Source: Cytophagales bacterium | Lineage (GTDB): Bacteria > Bacteroidota > Bacteroidia > Cytophagales > 172606-1 | NCBI GenBank assembly: GCA_025455595.1 | Contig: JALOMD010000011.1 | Span: 1-18,561, forward strand | Length of the DNA: 18,561 nucleotides | Direction of reading: 5' to 3' | Shown: piece by piece, positions 6,278 to 14,746 of the stretch | Position numbering within the stretch: position 1 is the stretch's first letter | How the letters are laid out: every line of letters starts with the position of its first letter | Notes under the pieces: generated by a model | What the model was told of the DNA's origin: nothing | Databases searched by the model: none | Seen by the model: the letters and a program-made list of their open reading frames with translations, nothing else | Position numbers and translations under genes: made by a program

Positions 6278-7321
6278 TTAGAATTCTTTGCCCGAAGAGC
6301 GGCCCAAGTAGGTCATGGCGCAGCGGAAACCGATGTACGCCTTGGTGGTGTCTTGGTACTCGTAGGTACGGCTGCCTGTTTCGAGATAATAGGCTACGTC
6401 TTTCCAAGAACCGCCACGCACAATCTTGCGCGGCTCCGCATCGTCCTTGTAGTTCGGGTTCAAGTCCCATGTGATGGTCATGGCAGCCGGATGGTAAGCG
6501 TCTTCGCACCATTCGGATACGTTGCCCGCCATGTCGTACAGGCCGTAGTCGTTGGAGAAGAAGGACGCGACCGGAGCCGTGTACATGAAGCTGTCGTTGT
6601 AGTAGTTGCCACGGCCGGGCTTGAAGTTTGCCAGCAAGCAACCGTACGCATTGGAGATGTACGGGTTGCCCCACGGATACTTGGCCATGTCGCGGCCGCC
6701 GCGTGCAGCATATTCCCATTCGGCCTCAGACGGCAGGCGGAAGTTCGGCATCGGGAACTTGCCTTCTTTGGCGCGGTAGGCGTTCAAATACTTGGTGCGC
6801 CACTCGCAGAAGTAACGAGCAGAGTGCCAGTCAATGCCAACCACCGGGTAGTCGTCGAAAGCCGGGTGCATGTAGTAGTATTCCACCATCGGGTCGCCGT
6901 AGTGGTGGGCAAAGTCTTTCACCCACACAGTGGTGTCGGGGTAAAGTTCCTTCATGATGTAGTCTTCGCCCAATACGGAGGCCGAATCCTTCAGCATGGA
7001 AGTCACAAACTGGCGGTACTCGTTGTTGGTGATTTCAGTGTCGTCCATGTAGAACCCACCGATGGTCACCTGCTTGTTCATGCTGATCAACGAGTGTGGC
7101 ACATCCTCGTCGGCTTGGCCCATGTGGAAAGTACCGGCAGGAACCGGCACCATGCCATAGGGAATCTCTTGGCGCCAACCCTCGCGGCCCGGCACACCGA
7201 CAAGTTCACCACGGTCGTCGGTGCCTTTGCCACGCTTGCCGAACAAACCGCAGCTTTGCAAGAACACCGTTGCCAAGGCAAGCAAGCAGCAGTAAAGTCT
7301 CATTCGATTCATTTGATTCAT
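6278..7321 (-). CDS. gldK: gliding motility / type IX secretion lipoprotein GldK (PorK)
   Basis: GldK/PorK is an outer-membrane lipoprotein that forms the periplasmic ring with GldN. The 347-residue product has a lipoprotein signal with lipobox LQSC (Cys24). An FGE-sulfatase-type fold follows: VPAGTFHMGQ near 60, LPSEAEWEYAARGG, YDMAGNVSEWCEDAY, VRGGSWKD and GFRCAM. The related GldJ has the same fold; the position directly before gldL supports GldK. It is shorter than PorK as I remember that family. The start could also be M4 (7312) or M7 (7303); M7 would leave an ordinary short lipoprotein signal. A good promoter candidate lies at 7390-7425. Confidence 0.9.
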   Translation of the reverse strand: MNQMNRMRLYCCLLALATVFLQSCGLFGKRGKGTDDRGELVGVPGREGWRQEIPYGMVPVPAGTFHMGQADEDVPHSLISMNKQVTIGGFYMDDTEITNNEYRQFVTSMLKDSASVLGEDYIMKELYPDTTVWVKDFAHHYGDPMVEYYYMHPAFDDYPVVGIDWHSARYFCEWRTKYLNAYRAKEGKFPMPNFRLPSEAEWEYAARGGRDMAKYPWGNPYISNAYGCLLANFKPGRGNYYNDSFMYTAPVASFFSNDYGLYDMAGNVSEWCEDAYHPAAMTITWDLNPNYKDDAEPRKIVRGGSWKDVAYYLETGSRTYEYQDTTKAYIGFRCAMTYLGRSSGKEF

Positions 7322-7389
7322 AACACCTGTTTAATTATAGATATCCGGTTAATTCCTGTTTTTAACACTTGTCGGTACAAAGACTGCTA

Positions 7390-7425
7390 CAAATTTAGGC
7401 ACTTGGATTAATATTGTTTGTCAAA
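7390..7425 (-). promoter_or_regulatory. Bacteroidota-type promoter upstream of gldK
   Basis: On the minus strand TAAATTTG (plus 7390-7397) matches the TAnnTTTG -7 box exactly. A TTTG -33 box (plus 7422-7425) lies 24 bases upstream, slightly longer than the usual 17-23. The expected start is about 60 bases before the gldK ATG. It suggests gldKLM can be expressed separately from porP. Confidence 0.5.
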
Positions 7426-7541
7426 GATTCGGCGATTCTACACGTTGTAATATTTACTACGAAAACACAGCCGTTCGGGTTTGGTATCCATTTAAACGCA
7501 CTTGGTTGGGTACATATTGCTTCCGCGTACTGGTTTGTTTT

Positions 7542-8504
7542 TCAGTCGTTTCGGAAGCGGGGCGTGCGTTTAATGGTTTTGATAACGGGTGGTTTATACG
7601 GCAGTGTATAAGTAAGCAGCAATTCGTTGGAAGTGGGGGCTTTGGCGGCTCTTGCACGTATGATGTAGTCAAACGCGTAGCCGAGGCGCAGCGAGTTGTC
7701 TTTCATCAGGCTCATGCCAGCCAAGAAAGCAATGGCATCGCCTTGGCGGAACGACAGGCCTGCCGAGAATTTCTGATTGTATGTAGCAACCGTACTGAGT
7801 TCAAACGAAGTTGTATTAAAGTCAGATTTGAACAAGACGGCAGGCGCAAGTACGATTTGGTAAGTAAGGTCATAATAATAGCCAGCCGTAACATAGATGT
7901 GCCGGTTTAGCGGGTTCTTGAGCCGGTCTAACCCAAAGTTAAACTGCGCCTCGGTCAAGTGGTTCACGCTTACACCGCCGTAGAATTTCTCGGAAGTGTA
8001 AAACACGCCCATTCCCAAGTCTGGACGAATCTGTGACTCGCGGCCGGTTCGGTCTCTGAGATTGGGGTCGTCCGGGTTAATGGCCCGGTACAAGTCAAAG
8101 TTCAACGCTTGGGTAAACATCCCGCCCCGGACCCCCAACGACAGTTTGCCTTTGCCTACAGGGAAATGGTAGGCGTAAGAAACTTGGGCTTGGGTATTGG
8201 CCACCGGGCCAAGCCGGTCGTTGGCGACGAAGAAACCAAAGCCGCTACGCATCCGTAAAATGGGGGTGTTGAAGCTAATCATGCCGGTGTTGGGTGCACC
8301 ACCCGGATCGAACGTGCCTTGGTAACCCGTCCACTGCGAACGGTAAATGGCTTGAAACTTGGTTCGGTTCTCCACACCCGAAAATGCCGGGTTGATAAAC
8401 AGATTGTTGTACATGTACTGAGAGAACTGAGGGTCTTGCTGGGCCACGGACACGCCGTATCCCAAACCAACCAACAGCAGGGCAATGAGTAGCCGTTTGT
8501 TCAT
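7542..8504 (-). CDS. porP: type IX secretion outer-membrane protein PorP/SprF family
   Basis: PorP/SprF proteins are outer-membrane beta-barrels that work with the type IX machinery, anchoring it or helping deliver particular cargo. The start at 8504 gives 320 residues with a signal peptide (MNKRLLIALLLVGLGYGVSVA, cleaved about 21/22). The mature protein begins QQDPQFSQYMYNNLFINPAFSG, the family hallmark. The rest is an alternating beta-barrel pattern. An upstream in-frame extension to 8609 lacks a signal peptide at its start and is unlikely. Its place just before gldKLMN reproduces the porPKLMN order, which supports PorP rather than a cargo-specific SprF paralogue. It has its own promoter candidate at 8526-8555 and is 220 bases from gldK. 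Confidence 0.9.
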   Translation of the reverse strand: MNKRLLIALLLVGLGYGVSVAQQDPQFSQYMYNNLFINPAFSGVENRTKFQAIYRSQWTGYQGTFDPGGAPNTGMISFNTPILRMRSGFGFFVANDRLGPVANTQAQVSYAYHFPVGKGKLSLGVRGGMFTQALNFDLYRAINPDDPNLRDRTGRESQIRPDLGMGVFYTSEKFYGGVSVNHLTEAQFNFGLDRLKNPLNRHIYVTAGYYYDLTYQIVLAPAVLFKSDFNTTSFELSTVATYNQKFSAGLSFRQGDAIAFLAGMSLMKDNSLRLGYAFDYIIRARAAKAPTSNELLLTYTLPYKPPVIKTIKRTPRFRND

Positions 8505-8525
8505 GTCTATGAAAAGAGTCTGATG

Positions 8526-8555
8526 CGAAAATATGAGCCGAAAAATACTTGTCAA
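8526..8555 (-). promoter_or_regulatory. Bacteroidota-type promoter upstream of porP
   Basis: On the minus strand TTG (plus 8553-8555), a 19-base spacer, then TATTTTCG (plus 8526-8533), one mismatch from TAnnTTTG. It ends 22 bases before the porP ATG, which leaves a very short leader. Confidence 0.5.
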
Positions 8556-8828
8556 GTTGCGCGAAAGCAGTGCGGGGTAAACTTCAAACAACAAGCCGAT
8601 TGCATGCACTGCTGACGACTTTTCGGTTCCGATGAGGGTAAAGATAGGAACAATCGCAGCACACGCACCAAACCAAACACCCGTATCAAAGCCCTTACGA
8701 CCTCAAAATCAGTGCCTCGCCTCTGTAAAACGCCGACATTGCGCAAATATTGGATGGCAATCTTACCTAATGTTTAATGGCATTCGAGGAGAATAATCGC
8801 ATTCGGCATTTTTAAGTTGCTGATTATC
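8556..8828. other. gap between porP promoter and hemD terminator, no gene seen
   Basis: The stretch between porP (start 8504) and hemD (end 8875) is 370 bases. Apart from the porP promoter and the hemD terminator I see no convincing frame, repeat or RNA gene. A 64-codon minus-strand frame (8552-8746) has no recognisable features. Confidence 0.5.
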
Positions 8829-8866
8829 AAGAAAATAGCCCAGAAGCACATTCGCGTTTCTGGGCT
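8829..8866 (-). terminator. rho-independent terminator of hemD
   Basis: AGCCCAGAA (8837-8845) pairs with TTCTGGGCT (8858-8866), a 9-bp stem with a 12-base loop. On the minus strand ATTTTCTT follows. It begins 8 bases after the hemD stop codon and separates the hemD unit from porP. Confidence 0.75.
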
Positions 8867-8874
8867 TATCCTTA

Positions 8875-9663
8875 TCAGGAGATTTTATTGGCCTTTTTGA
8901 TGTACATTTCCAAGGCACCAGCCATCGAAGGAGCGTTGGGTTGGGGGGCTTCGATGTCCAAAATCAAGCTGGCGTCACGAACGGCCTTGGCGGTGGTTGG
9001 ACCAAAAGCGGCAATGCGGGTTTTGTTTTGTTTGAAGTCAGGGAAATTGACAAAAAGCGAGTTGATTCCCGACGGGCTGAAAAACGCAATGATGTCGTAG
9101 TAAACATCCGTGAGGTCGCTGAGGTCGGCGGCAACGGTCTGGTACAAAACGGCTTCGGTAAGTTGCAGGCCGTTGGTGTCCATGAATTCGGGAATGTCGT
9201 TTTTCCGAATGTCGGAGCAGGGGAAGAGGAATTTTTCGTTCTTGTGCTTGCGCAGCAAATCCAGCATTTCGGCGGCGGTCTTCTGCCCGACGAACACCTT
9301 GCGTTTGCGAACGGTGATGTATTTGTGGAGATAGTTGGCTGTTTGCTCCGAGATGCAAAAATACTTCATGTCGGGCGGCAATTCTATTTTGGCCTCCTTG
9401 GCAATCCGGAAGAAGTTGTCCACTGCGTTGCGGCTGGTGAAAATTACCGCCGTGTGTGCCAGTATTTCTATCTTCTGCTTGCGGAATTCCTTCAGCGGAA
9501 CCGGCTCTACTTGAATGAACGGACGGAAATCTATCGTCAGCTTGTATTTTCGCGCCAACTCGAAATAAGGCGACTTGTCATCGGTGGGCTTGGGCTGCGA
9601 AATCAGAATGCTGGACACTTTGTAGAATCGGTCTTCTGCCTGCTGGGTTTCTACGGCGTTCAT
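8875..9663 (-). CDS. hemD: uroporphyrinogen-III synthase
   Basis: HemD cyclises hydroxymethylbilane to uroporphyrinogen III, with inversion of ring D, in cytoplasmic haem and tetrapyrrole synthesis. The 262-residue length fits. The fold is two alternating domains: ILISQPKPTDDKSPYFELARKYKL opens domain 1, AVIFTSRNAVDNFF is the typical first-domain strand-helix, and FFSPSGINSLF and AAFGPTTAKAVRD are the second-domain signatures. Sequence conservation is low across this family, so the call rests on those motifs. The ATG at 9663 is 27 bases after the DUF4271 gene, so the two are probably cotranscribed; a terminator follows. Linkage of hemD, a DUF4271 gene and the T9SS cluster is, as far as I recall, common in Bacteroidota. 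Confidence 0.85.
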   Translation of the reverse strand: MNAVETQQAEDRFYKVSSILISQPKPTDDKSPYFELARKYKLTIDFRPFIQVEPVPLKEFRKQKIEILAHTAVIFTSRNAVDNFFRIAKEAKIELPPDMKYFCISEQTANYLHKYITVRKRKVFVGQKTAAEMLDLLRKHKNEKFLFPCSDIRKNDIPEFMDTNGLQLTEAVLYQTVAADLSDLTDVYYDIIAFFSPSGINSLFVNFPDFKQNKTRIAAFGPTTAKAVRDASLILDIEAPQPNAPSMAGALEMYIKKANKIS

Positions 9664-9690
9664 TCGGTTATGAGAAACGGTTGGTAAAAA

Positions 9691-10884
9691 CTACTTGACC
9701 AAAAACTTCATCCCTATCAGCAAGGGTATTAGCTCGGTGGCGCAAAGGTACGAAAATAAATAAAGATTGCGAAACGGCACCGTTTTGTTCAGTACGGCAC
9801 CAATCACCAGCGTACGGATGACGTTCAGAACCAGGATGGCGGCAAACGTCACCGGCATCAACCACGCCAACCACTCCGGCTGAGACACCATCAGCACAAA
9901 CTGCAAGGGCACAACGAAAAGGAAGAAGGCCCGCGAGAAAAGCAGGTACTCATAATAATGCACCGGGGCCGCCTTATCGACCCCGAAGACTACGCCCGTC
10001 ACGTAGATGAACACGTACTTGACGATGAGCAATCCGAACACCACAACCGTACACAAGGCGAAATACGTGACCAAGGCATTGAACGAATCGGAGAAATCAG
10101 TGGGCAGTATGTTGACGAAACGGGTGCCGGAGTGCCGCTGGGCCATCATGTAAAAAAAGCTGAGCGAAAGGCTGTGGGCAAAGATGAACAAAAGGTTTAT
10201 CTGGCTCAACGGCTTGGCTACCAGCGAGGTGTCTTCCCGCAAATCGTACCGGAGTGCGCCTTGCAGGTTGAAGTTGCGCTGGAACGCTTTGGGATGGTAT
10301 TGCAGCAAAAACGTGTGGAATACGACCAGAAACAGCATGGCCAGCACCGCAAAGTCGCGGAAATGCGGCAGTTCGCGCAGCCGAGGCCCGGTTACCGCAA
10401 CCGGTGCGACAACGGGTTTCCCGTCTGCCTTGGAGGCTGCGGGCGTGCCGTACACCACTTGTGCCACGGGCAGCGTGGTGTAGCCTTGAGGAGTGAACAA
10501 TGTAATGAGCACCGGCCCTGACTTGAAACGCCGCCGCAGGCTGTCCACGTCAAGCACTACGCTGCCTTGGGCAGGCAAGGCCCGGCACAACTGCGACTGT
10601 ACGAAAAGGTGAGACGGCAAAGGCGTTTGCAACAGGATTTGGTAACGCGGGTAGTCATTTAAATCCACGTGCAGGCTTAGGGCAGACTGTACGCCGTGTT
10701 CGTTGCGGAAGTAAGGCACGTAGCCTTTGTACTTTTCATCGTAGTGCAACCACTGGTCTTCGAGGTTTTGCACTGTCTTGTACTGCATGGGCGGCAAAGC
10801 CTCCGCCACCAGTGCCTGCACCAAAACCCAGCCAACCAGCAGAATCTTTGCCCAACCCAATATGCTGCCTTCGGTTTTTGCCAC
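9691..10884 (-). CDS. DUF4271-type integral membrane protein
   Basis: I chose a GTG start at 10884 (397 residues). The longer frame to 11013 would translate through the palindrome at 10920-10948 and has no signal peptide at its start, whereas the GTG gives MAKTEGSILGWAKILLVGWV and a cleavable-looking signal (VAEA near 29). A soluble, probably periplasmic beta-rich part follows (30-165). Then come about six membrane helices (near 178-195, 228-247, 268-300, 313-333, 338-360, 373-395), ending ATELIPLLIGMKFLVK. This end and the position next to hemD are typical of DUF4271 proteins. Function is unknown in the family. A TAATTTTTG box just upstream is one base longer than a standard -7 box. Confidence 0.75.
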   Translation of the reverse strand: MAKTEGSILGWAKILLVGWVLVQALVAEALPPMQYKTVQNLEDQWLHYDEKYKGYVPYFRNEHGVQSALSLHVDLNDYPRYQILLQTPLPSHLFVQSQLCRALPAQGSVVLDVDSLRRRFKSGPVLITLFTPQGYTTLPVAQVVYGTPAASKADGKPVVAPVAVTGPRLRELPHFRDFAVLAMLFLVVFHTFLLQYHPKAFQRNFNLQGALRYDLREDTSLVAKPLSQINLLFIFAHSLSLSFFYMMAQRHSGTRFVNILPTDFSDSFNALVTYFALCTVVVFGLLIVKYVFIYVTGVVFGVDKAAPVHYYEYLLFSRAFFLFVVPLQFVLMVSQPEWLAWLMPVTFAAILVLNVIRTLVIGAVLNKTVPFRNLYLFSYLCATELIPLLIGMKFLVK

Positions 10885-10919
10885 GCGTTTCTCGGAACCA
10901 AAAATTAGGTTTGTCGCAC

Positions 10920-10948
10920 GCGTTTTGGGCAAAATTTGCCCAAAACGG
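10920..10948. repeat. 29-bp palindrome, copy 5 (perfect arms)
   Basis: CGTTTTGGGCAAA (10921-10933) and TTTGCCCAAAACG (10935-10947) are perfect reverse complements around one central A. It lies 36 bases upstream of the preferred DUF4271 start. Confidence 0.88.
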
Positions 10949-11041
10949 CTTGTGTAAAGTTTACGGTTCAGTTGGAAAAGACAGCCGGAACCCAAACGAA
11001 CGGCCATTTCCATAGCTGTTCATTCTTGCCGCGACAGGCGG

Positions 11042-11070
11042 GTGTTTTGAGCAATTTTTGCCCAAAACGC
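11042..11070. repeat. 29-bp palindrome, copy 6
   Basis: GTGTTTTGAGCAA and TTGCCCAAAACGC with two imperfect positions; the A-C mispair on the plus strand is a U-G wobble in a minus-strand transcript. It lies 25 bases after the stop codon of the minus-strand WecA-like gene. Confidence 0.82.
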
Positions 11071-11094
11071 TAAAGAAGCCATCCACCCGTTATC

Positions 11095-12159
11095 CTACTC
11101 GGCGGGAATTTCCGCATCCGTTGCTTTCGTTTCGGGAAGCACCTTCACCGGCTTGTCTCCCAGATGCGAAAAACCGAAGCCCAACGCGACCGAAACCAGC
11201 AACAAAGCGGTCAGTTGCCAGTGGATGTCCCAACTGTCCATCGACACTATACCGCCGATGGCGGTTGTCTGCAAAGCGGCCAGTATGCACACCGCCTGCA
11301 ATTGCGAAAACCCGGCCCGTATGAGCCGGTGGTGAATGTGGTTTTTATCGGCGGCAAACGGCGACTGCCCGTTGAATATGCGGATGACCGATACCCGCAG
11401 CGTGTCCAGCACAGGCAGATACAAGATGCCCAGGGCTAAGACCGGCGTGTTTGCTACCGGCCGCATCTCAATGAAACGAACCGCCATCACCGCTACGATG
11501 AAGCCGCAGGTCAGCGAGCCGGCATCGCCCATGAAAATGGTGGCCTTGTGGAAGTTGTACCGCAAAAAGCCCAGTGTTCCGCCCACCAAACTGGCCGCCA
11601 CGAAACTGTACAAAGCATCGCCTTGCCAGAAGAAATACAAACCGAAGGCAGTAGCGACAATCACCAGCGTAGTACCCGCCAAGCCGTCGAGTCCGTCAAT
11701 CAGGTTGATGGCGTTGGTGATGCCGATGATAACCAGAATGGTGAATGCGTAGCTGGTGCCCAAATCCAATTCCCCAATACCCAGCAAGCCCTGAAACCCG
11801 GTTATCCGCACATCGCCCATGAATACGATGATGCCCGTCGAGAGCAACTGCACGAAGAATTTCTTGAATGCCGACACCGGAACAATGTCGTCTTTCAAGC
11901 CAATGAAAAACAACAGAATGGCCCCGGCCAGCACGTATTGGATGCCTTGTTCGAGCCTGCCGAAAATAGCCAACGCCGACACGAATCCGGCAAAGATAGC
12001 CATGCCTCCCAGACGCGGTGTCAAAGAAGCGTGTACGCTCCGGCCGTTGGGTTCGTTGAGCAATTTCTTGGCATGGGCCACTTGCACGATGGACGGCACG
12101 GCGAACACCGAAACAACAAAAGCCCATAAAAAAGCGAGCAGTAGATTTACTGACAACAA
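11095..12159 (-). CDS. WecA/MraY-family polyprenyl-phosphate sugar-1-phosphate transferase
   Basis: This family transfers a sugar-1-phosphate (GlcNAc-1-P in WecA) from a UDP-sugar to undecaprenyl phosphate at the inner membrane, starting an envelope polysaccharide chain. The 354-residue protein has about ten membrane helices. The motifs are complete: RSVHASLTPRLGG at 40-52, the DD pair D90-D91 (GLKDDI), NAINLIDGLDGLAG at 149-162, FMGDAGS with D212, and the C-terminal HIHHRL at 274-279. The HIHHRL form fits WecA-like enzymes better than MraY. The start is TTG at 12159 or 12156; an in-frame stop at 12175 blocks longer forms. A strong promoter candidate lies at 12248-12280. I give no gene symbol because the polymer made is not evident. 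Confidence 0.88.
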   Translation of the reverse strand: MLSVNLLLAFLWAFVVSVFAVPSIVQVAHAKKLLNEPNGRSVHASLTPRLGGMAIFAGFVSALAIFGRLEQGIQYVLAGAILLFFIGLKDDIVPVSAFKKFFVQLLSTGIIVFMGDVRITGFQGLLGIGELDLGTSYAFTILVIIGITNAINLIDGLDGLAGTTLVIVATAFGLYFFWQGDALYSFVAASLVGGTLGFLRYNFHKATIFMGDAGSLTCGFIVAVMAVRFIEMRPVANTPVLALGILYLPVLDTLRVSVIRIFNGQSPFAADKNHIHHRLIRAGFSQLQAVCILAALQTTAIGGIVSMDSWDIHWQLTALLLVSVALGFGFSHLGDKPVKVLPETKATDAEIPAE

Positions 12160-12247
12160 GCGACGGGTTAGTTTTCAGTTTGAGTGAGTGACAGCTTCAA
12201 GTAATGCTGCAAGTGGGTGTTTTGTAGGTTTGCGACGGGTTTAGGCG

Positions 12248-12280
12248 CAAATATAACGGGTAAAAGCCACGCTTGGCAAA
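12248..12280 (-). promoter_or_regulatory. Bacteroidota-type promoter upstream of the WecA-like gene
   Basis: On the minus strand TTTG (plus 12277-12280), a 21-base spacer, then TATATTTG (plus 12248-12255). Both boxes match the TTTG / TAnnTTTG consensus exactly and the spacing is typical. The leader would be about 80 bases. This is the best promoter in the window. Confidence 0.7.
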
Positions 12281-12384
12281 CTTCTGTTCAAAATACGCGT
12301 CTATGCCGCCGCGAGTTGCGTTTCTGGCCCACGGGCTGTCGCTTGGCCGCGCTGAAGCATCAGCAACAGTCAGTTACGCAACTG

Positions 12385-12413
12385 CCGTTTTGAGCAAAAA
12401 TTGCTCAAAACGC
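12385..12413. repeat. 29-bp palindrome, copy 7 (perfect arms, compensated change)
   Basis: CGTTTTGAGCAA (12386-12397) and TTGCTCAAAACG (12401-12412) pair perfectly around AAA. Against copy 1 both arms have changed (GGGC to GAGC, GCCC to GCTC) with pairing kept. It abuts the minus-strand Omp85-like gene: the last base of that gene's stop codon is the palindrome's last base. Confidence 0.88.
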
Positions 12414-14170
12414 TAAAAACGCGACACCAAGCCGAAATGGATTTTCGAAAAGTTCAGGCCCAAGGCCCTTTCACGCGAGTTGCCCAGGGCGTACACTACG
12501 TTGAACACACCGGCACGGGTGGCAAAACTCACCCCCGCCCCTACCCCTGACGGCGCATCGGTGCGGCGGCTCCCTATGATGCGCGTTTGCAGCCACGCTT
12601 GGTCGTAAAATGCAAAAAGGTAAGATGTCGGCTCCCAGAAGAATCGGTACTCCAGCGTGGCTGTCACATAATCCGAAGCGAAAAAGAAATTTTCGTTAAA
12701 TCCGCGCAGGCTGTTGAGGCCACCCAGCCGGAACAAGTCGTTTTGGAAAAGGTTTTCGTTGAAAATCTGCCCGCCGGTGCATTGCGCCAACAAGGTGGCC
12801 CTGCGGCGCAACGGTACAAACCGCCGGACGGTGGCTTGGTAAGAAAACTGCGGACTGGAACGGCTGATGCTTCCTCCCCCAACATCAAGTTGCTCGGCAT
12901 CAAGCACTTGCTTGTTTCCGATTGCAGCCGTGGCGTGCATTTGCCAACCCCGGCGCGGATAGAAGAAGTTGTCCAAGCGGTTGAATTGGTAAAAAGCCCG
13001 GTACGACAACCACGCCGTGTTGGTTTGTTGCGGTGTCAGGCTGTTAGGGGGCAGCCGAACGGTGCTGTCGGCCAGCCGCGAGGTGCGTCGGTCAATGCCG
13101 AGGCCTATTTTGTGGTAGCCGTCCAGATTGTAATGCACAGCCGCTTGCTGGTTCAGCACCAGAAAGCCGTTTTGCACCTGCAAAGCCGTGTCTTCGCGCA
13201 GCAGTTGAAAAGACGCGTTCACCTCCAGCGGCGTACCCAGAAAAGCGGGTTGGCTGAACGCCACGTTCAACCTCGGCGAACCCCGCCTGATTTGCTGCCA
13301 ACTGAATGCGAAGCTGCCGCCGCTGGCAAACAGGTTGCGCAAACGCAGGTTCAGTTCGCCGGTCAGCAGCAGGCGGCCAGCGGTTTGCTCATTGGGTTGG
13401 AAGCCAATGATGCCGTCGGCCTCACTGGCTCTTCCGGCATCGGCTTGGAAGGTTACGTATGCCCGGTCGTTTTTGAATACGACTTTGTACGGCTGGCTCA
13501 TAACTAAAAAAGGCTGCTGGCGCAGCAGGGCATCCGCTTGGTCGAGGCGCGACTGGCTGTAGGGCTGGCCGGGATACAAACGCAGCCAGTTTTCCACAAA
13601 ACGCCGTCTCAGACGGGCAGTGCCTTCAATACGCACTGTGTCGAACACGATTTTGACCCCTTTCTGAAAATCAAGGGCCGCCGAAACGCCATTTTTTTGC
13701 ATCTCCAACGAGTCGAGCCGTACGGTGGCAAACGGGTAGCCGTGTTCGTCGGCGTGGCGGAGCATGGCTTCCTCAAGCCTTACCAACTCAGCGTGGCGCA
13801 AAGGCCGGCTGCGATACAGCCGTTCGCGAAAACCTGTTTCGCGCAGCAAATCATCGCTTGCGTTTCCGCGTCGCAAGGCCGTCCACCGGAACAGCCGACC
13901 TAAGTGCAACCGCACGTGCACTGTGTCTTTTGTCCACTCCACGCTGTCAATCGAGGCGGTCAAGTATCCCTTTTGATGCACTTTGATGATGATTTGTCTC
14001 CACAAACGGAGCGTAGTAGCAGAGTCTGGCGAAGAGTCGGGCAGTTTCAGGCTCTGCCACTCGGCGGCCTCGTTTGGTGCTGTTTGATAGGCAATACGCC
14101 GAACCTTTTGGGCAAAAGCAATGGATTGCGCCACCACTACAAGCAAAAAAACAACACACAATAGACGCAT
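12413..14170 (-). CDS. Omp85-superfamily outer-membrane protein (BamA/TamA-like)
   Basis: Omp85 proteins insert or secrete proteins across the outer membrane, using periplasmic POTRA domains and a 16-stranded barrel. The start at 14170 gives 585 residues with a signal peptide (MRLLCVVFLLVVVAQSIAFA, cut near 20); the frame runs open to 14431 but has no signal there. A POTRA-like unit is visible at about 173-245 (IVFDTVRIEG, RLYPGQPYSQSRLDQADALL) and a weaker one before it (about 25-165). The barrel carries the loop-6 motif LNSLRGF at 485-491 (usually V/IRGF/Y), and the chain ends in phenylalanine (LVSRF), as in the beta-signal. With so few POTRA units it is more likely a TamA-like or accessory member than the essential BamA. 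The weak -7-like box TAAATTTC at 14189-14196 has no matching -33 box. Confidence 0.82.
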   Translation of the reverse strand: MRLLCVVFLLVVVAQSIAFAQKVRRIAYQTAPNEAAEWQSLKLPDSSPDSATTLRLWRQIIIKVHQKGYLTASIDSVEWTKDTVHVRLHLGRLFRWTALRRGNASDDLLRETGFRERLYRSRPLRHAELVRLEEAMLRHADEHGYPFATVRLDSLEMQKNGVSAALDFQKGVKIVFDTVRIEGTARLRRRFVENWLRLYPGQPYSQSRLDQADALLRQQPFLVMSQPYKVVFKNDRAYVTFQADAGRASEADGIIGFQPNEQTAGRLLLTGELNLRLRNLFASGGSFAFSWQQIRRGSPRLNVAFSQPAFLGTPLEVNASFQLLREDTALQVQNGFLVLNQQAAVHYNLDGYHKIGLGIDRRTSRLADSTVRLPPNSLTPQQTNTAWLSYRAFYQFNRLDNFFYPRRGWQMHATAAIGNKQVLDAEQLDVGGGSISRSSPQFSYQATVRRFVPLRRRATLLAQCTGGQIFNENLFQNDLFRLGGLNSLRGFNENFFFASDYVTATLEYRFFWEPTSYLFAFYDQAWLQTRIIGSRRTDAPSGVGAGVSFATRAGVFNVVYALGNSRERALGLNFSKIHFGLVSRF

Positions 14171-14716
14171 ATAAATTGGTATGGCATTGAAATTTACAAA
14201 ATCATGGCTGAGGAAATACTGCCCAGTTTCACCCTTTACGCAGGCATCCATTTGTAGAACAGCCTGAAAACAAGCGTCTTGGCATTGATTTTTACCAAGC
14301 GTTGGCTTACTTCGACAAGCAGAACCATAAGCTTTGCCGCAATTAAATCCAAATGTCAAACGTAACGGCAAGCACTTGCCAGCGTTTACTTTTGCGCCTT
14401 TTATGTAATAAATGGTGCGATTACGCGCCAAATTTGGCCTGCCATTTGGTCAATAAAATCATAACTAAATCAAAACACGTCTTTGCCGAAAGGTCAAGCA
14501 ATATGACTTTACGAAGAATAAAATCTAATTATTTAAAAATACGTGGTGTTTTTGTTAGAAAACCGTTTATATTTGTGGATTGCGACCAAGTTGAAGCACA
14601 GCCCCCTTTTGCCGTGATACAGCTTATGTAATTTATCGAAGAAAAATAAACGCGAGAGTCGCCGCAGACATTGCCTGACGGGCAAAGGGGTTGACTTAAA
14701 ACAAGCGGCGGTCATA
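14171..14716. other. AT-rich gap left of the MITE candidate, no gene seen
   Basis: Between the Omp85-like gene and the SHOCT-type gene there are 794 bases without a convincing gene. The left part (14171-14716) is AT-rich around 14461-14600 and has one promoter-like box (14568-14575). A 92-codon plus-strand frame (14353-14631) has mixed composition and no family resemblance. A possible pairing TCGCCGC / GCGGCG (14659-14665, 14705-14710) encloses a small TTGCC/GGCAA hairpin; too weak to call an RNA. Confidence 0.5.
14568..14575 (+). promoter_or_regulatory. orphan TAnnTTTG box
   Basis: TATATTTG on the plus strand matches the -7 consensus exactly, but the nearest TTTG (14551-14554) is only 13 bases upstream, too close for a standard -33 box. 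If active it would read toward the SHOCT-type gene at 14965 through the MITE candidate, giving a leader of nearly 400 bases. Confidence 0.3.
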
Positions 14717-14746
14717 AGAGGTTGTTTAAAATTCCGTTTGAAGGTT

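Noticed and set aside
6353..7411. 352-codon plus-strand frame opposite gldK
   Set aside because: Antisense shadow; V/H/R-rich product without family motifs, while gldK in this place has clear FGE-type motifs and a lipobox.
12314..12383. AGTTGCGT / ACGCAACT inverted repeat as an operator
   Set aside because: Arms of 8 bases 54 apart are weak evidence in a window this size.
14353..14631. 92-codon plus-strand frame
   Set aside because: Mixed, cysteine-scattered composition with no recognisable family, spans an AT-rich non-coding-looking stretch and the orphan promoter box.
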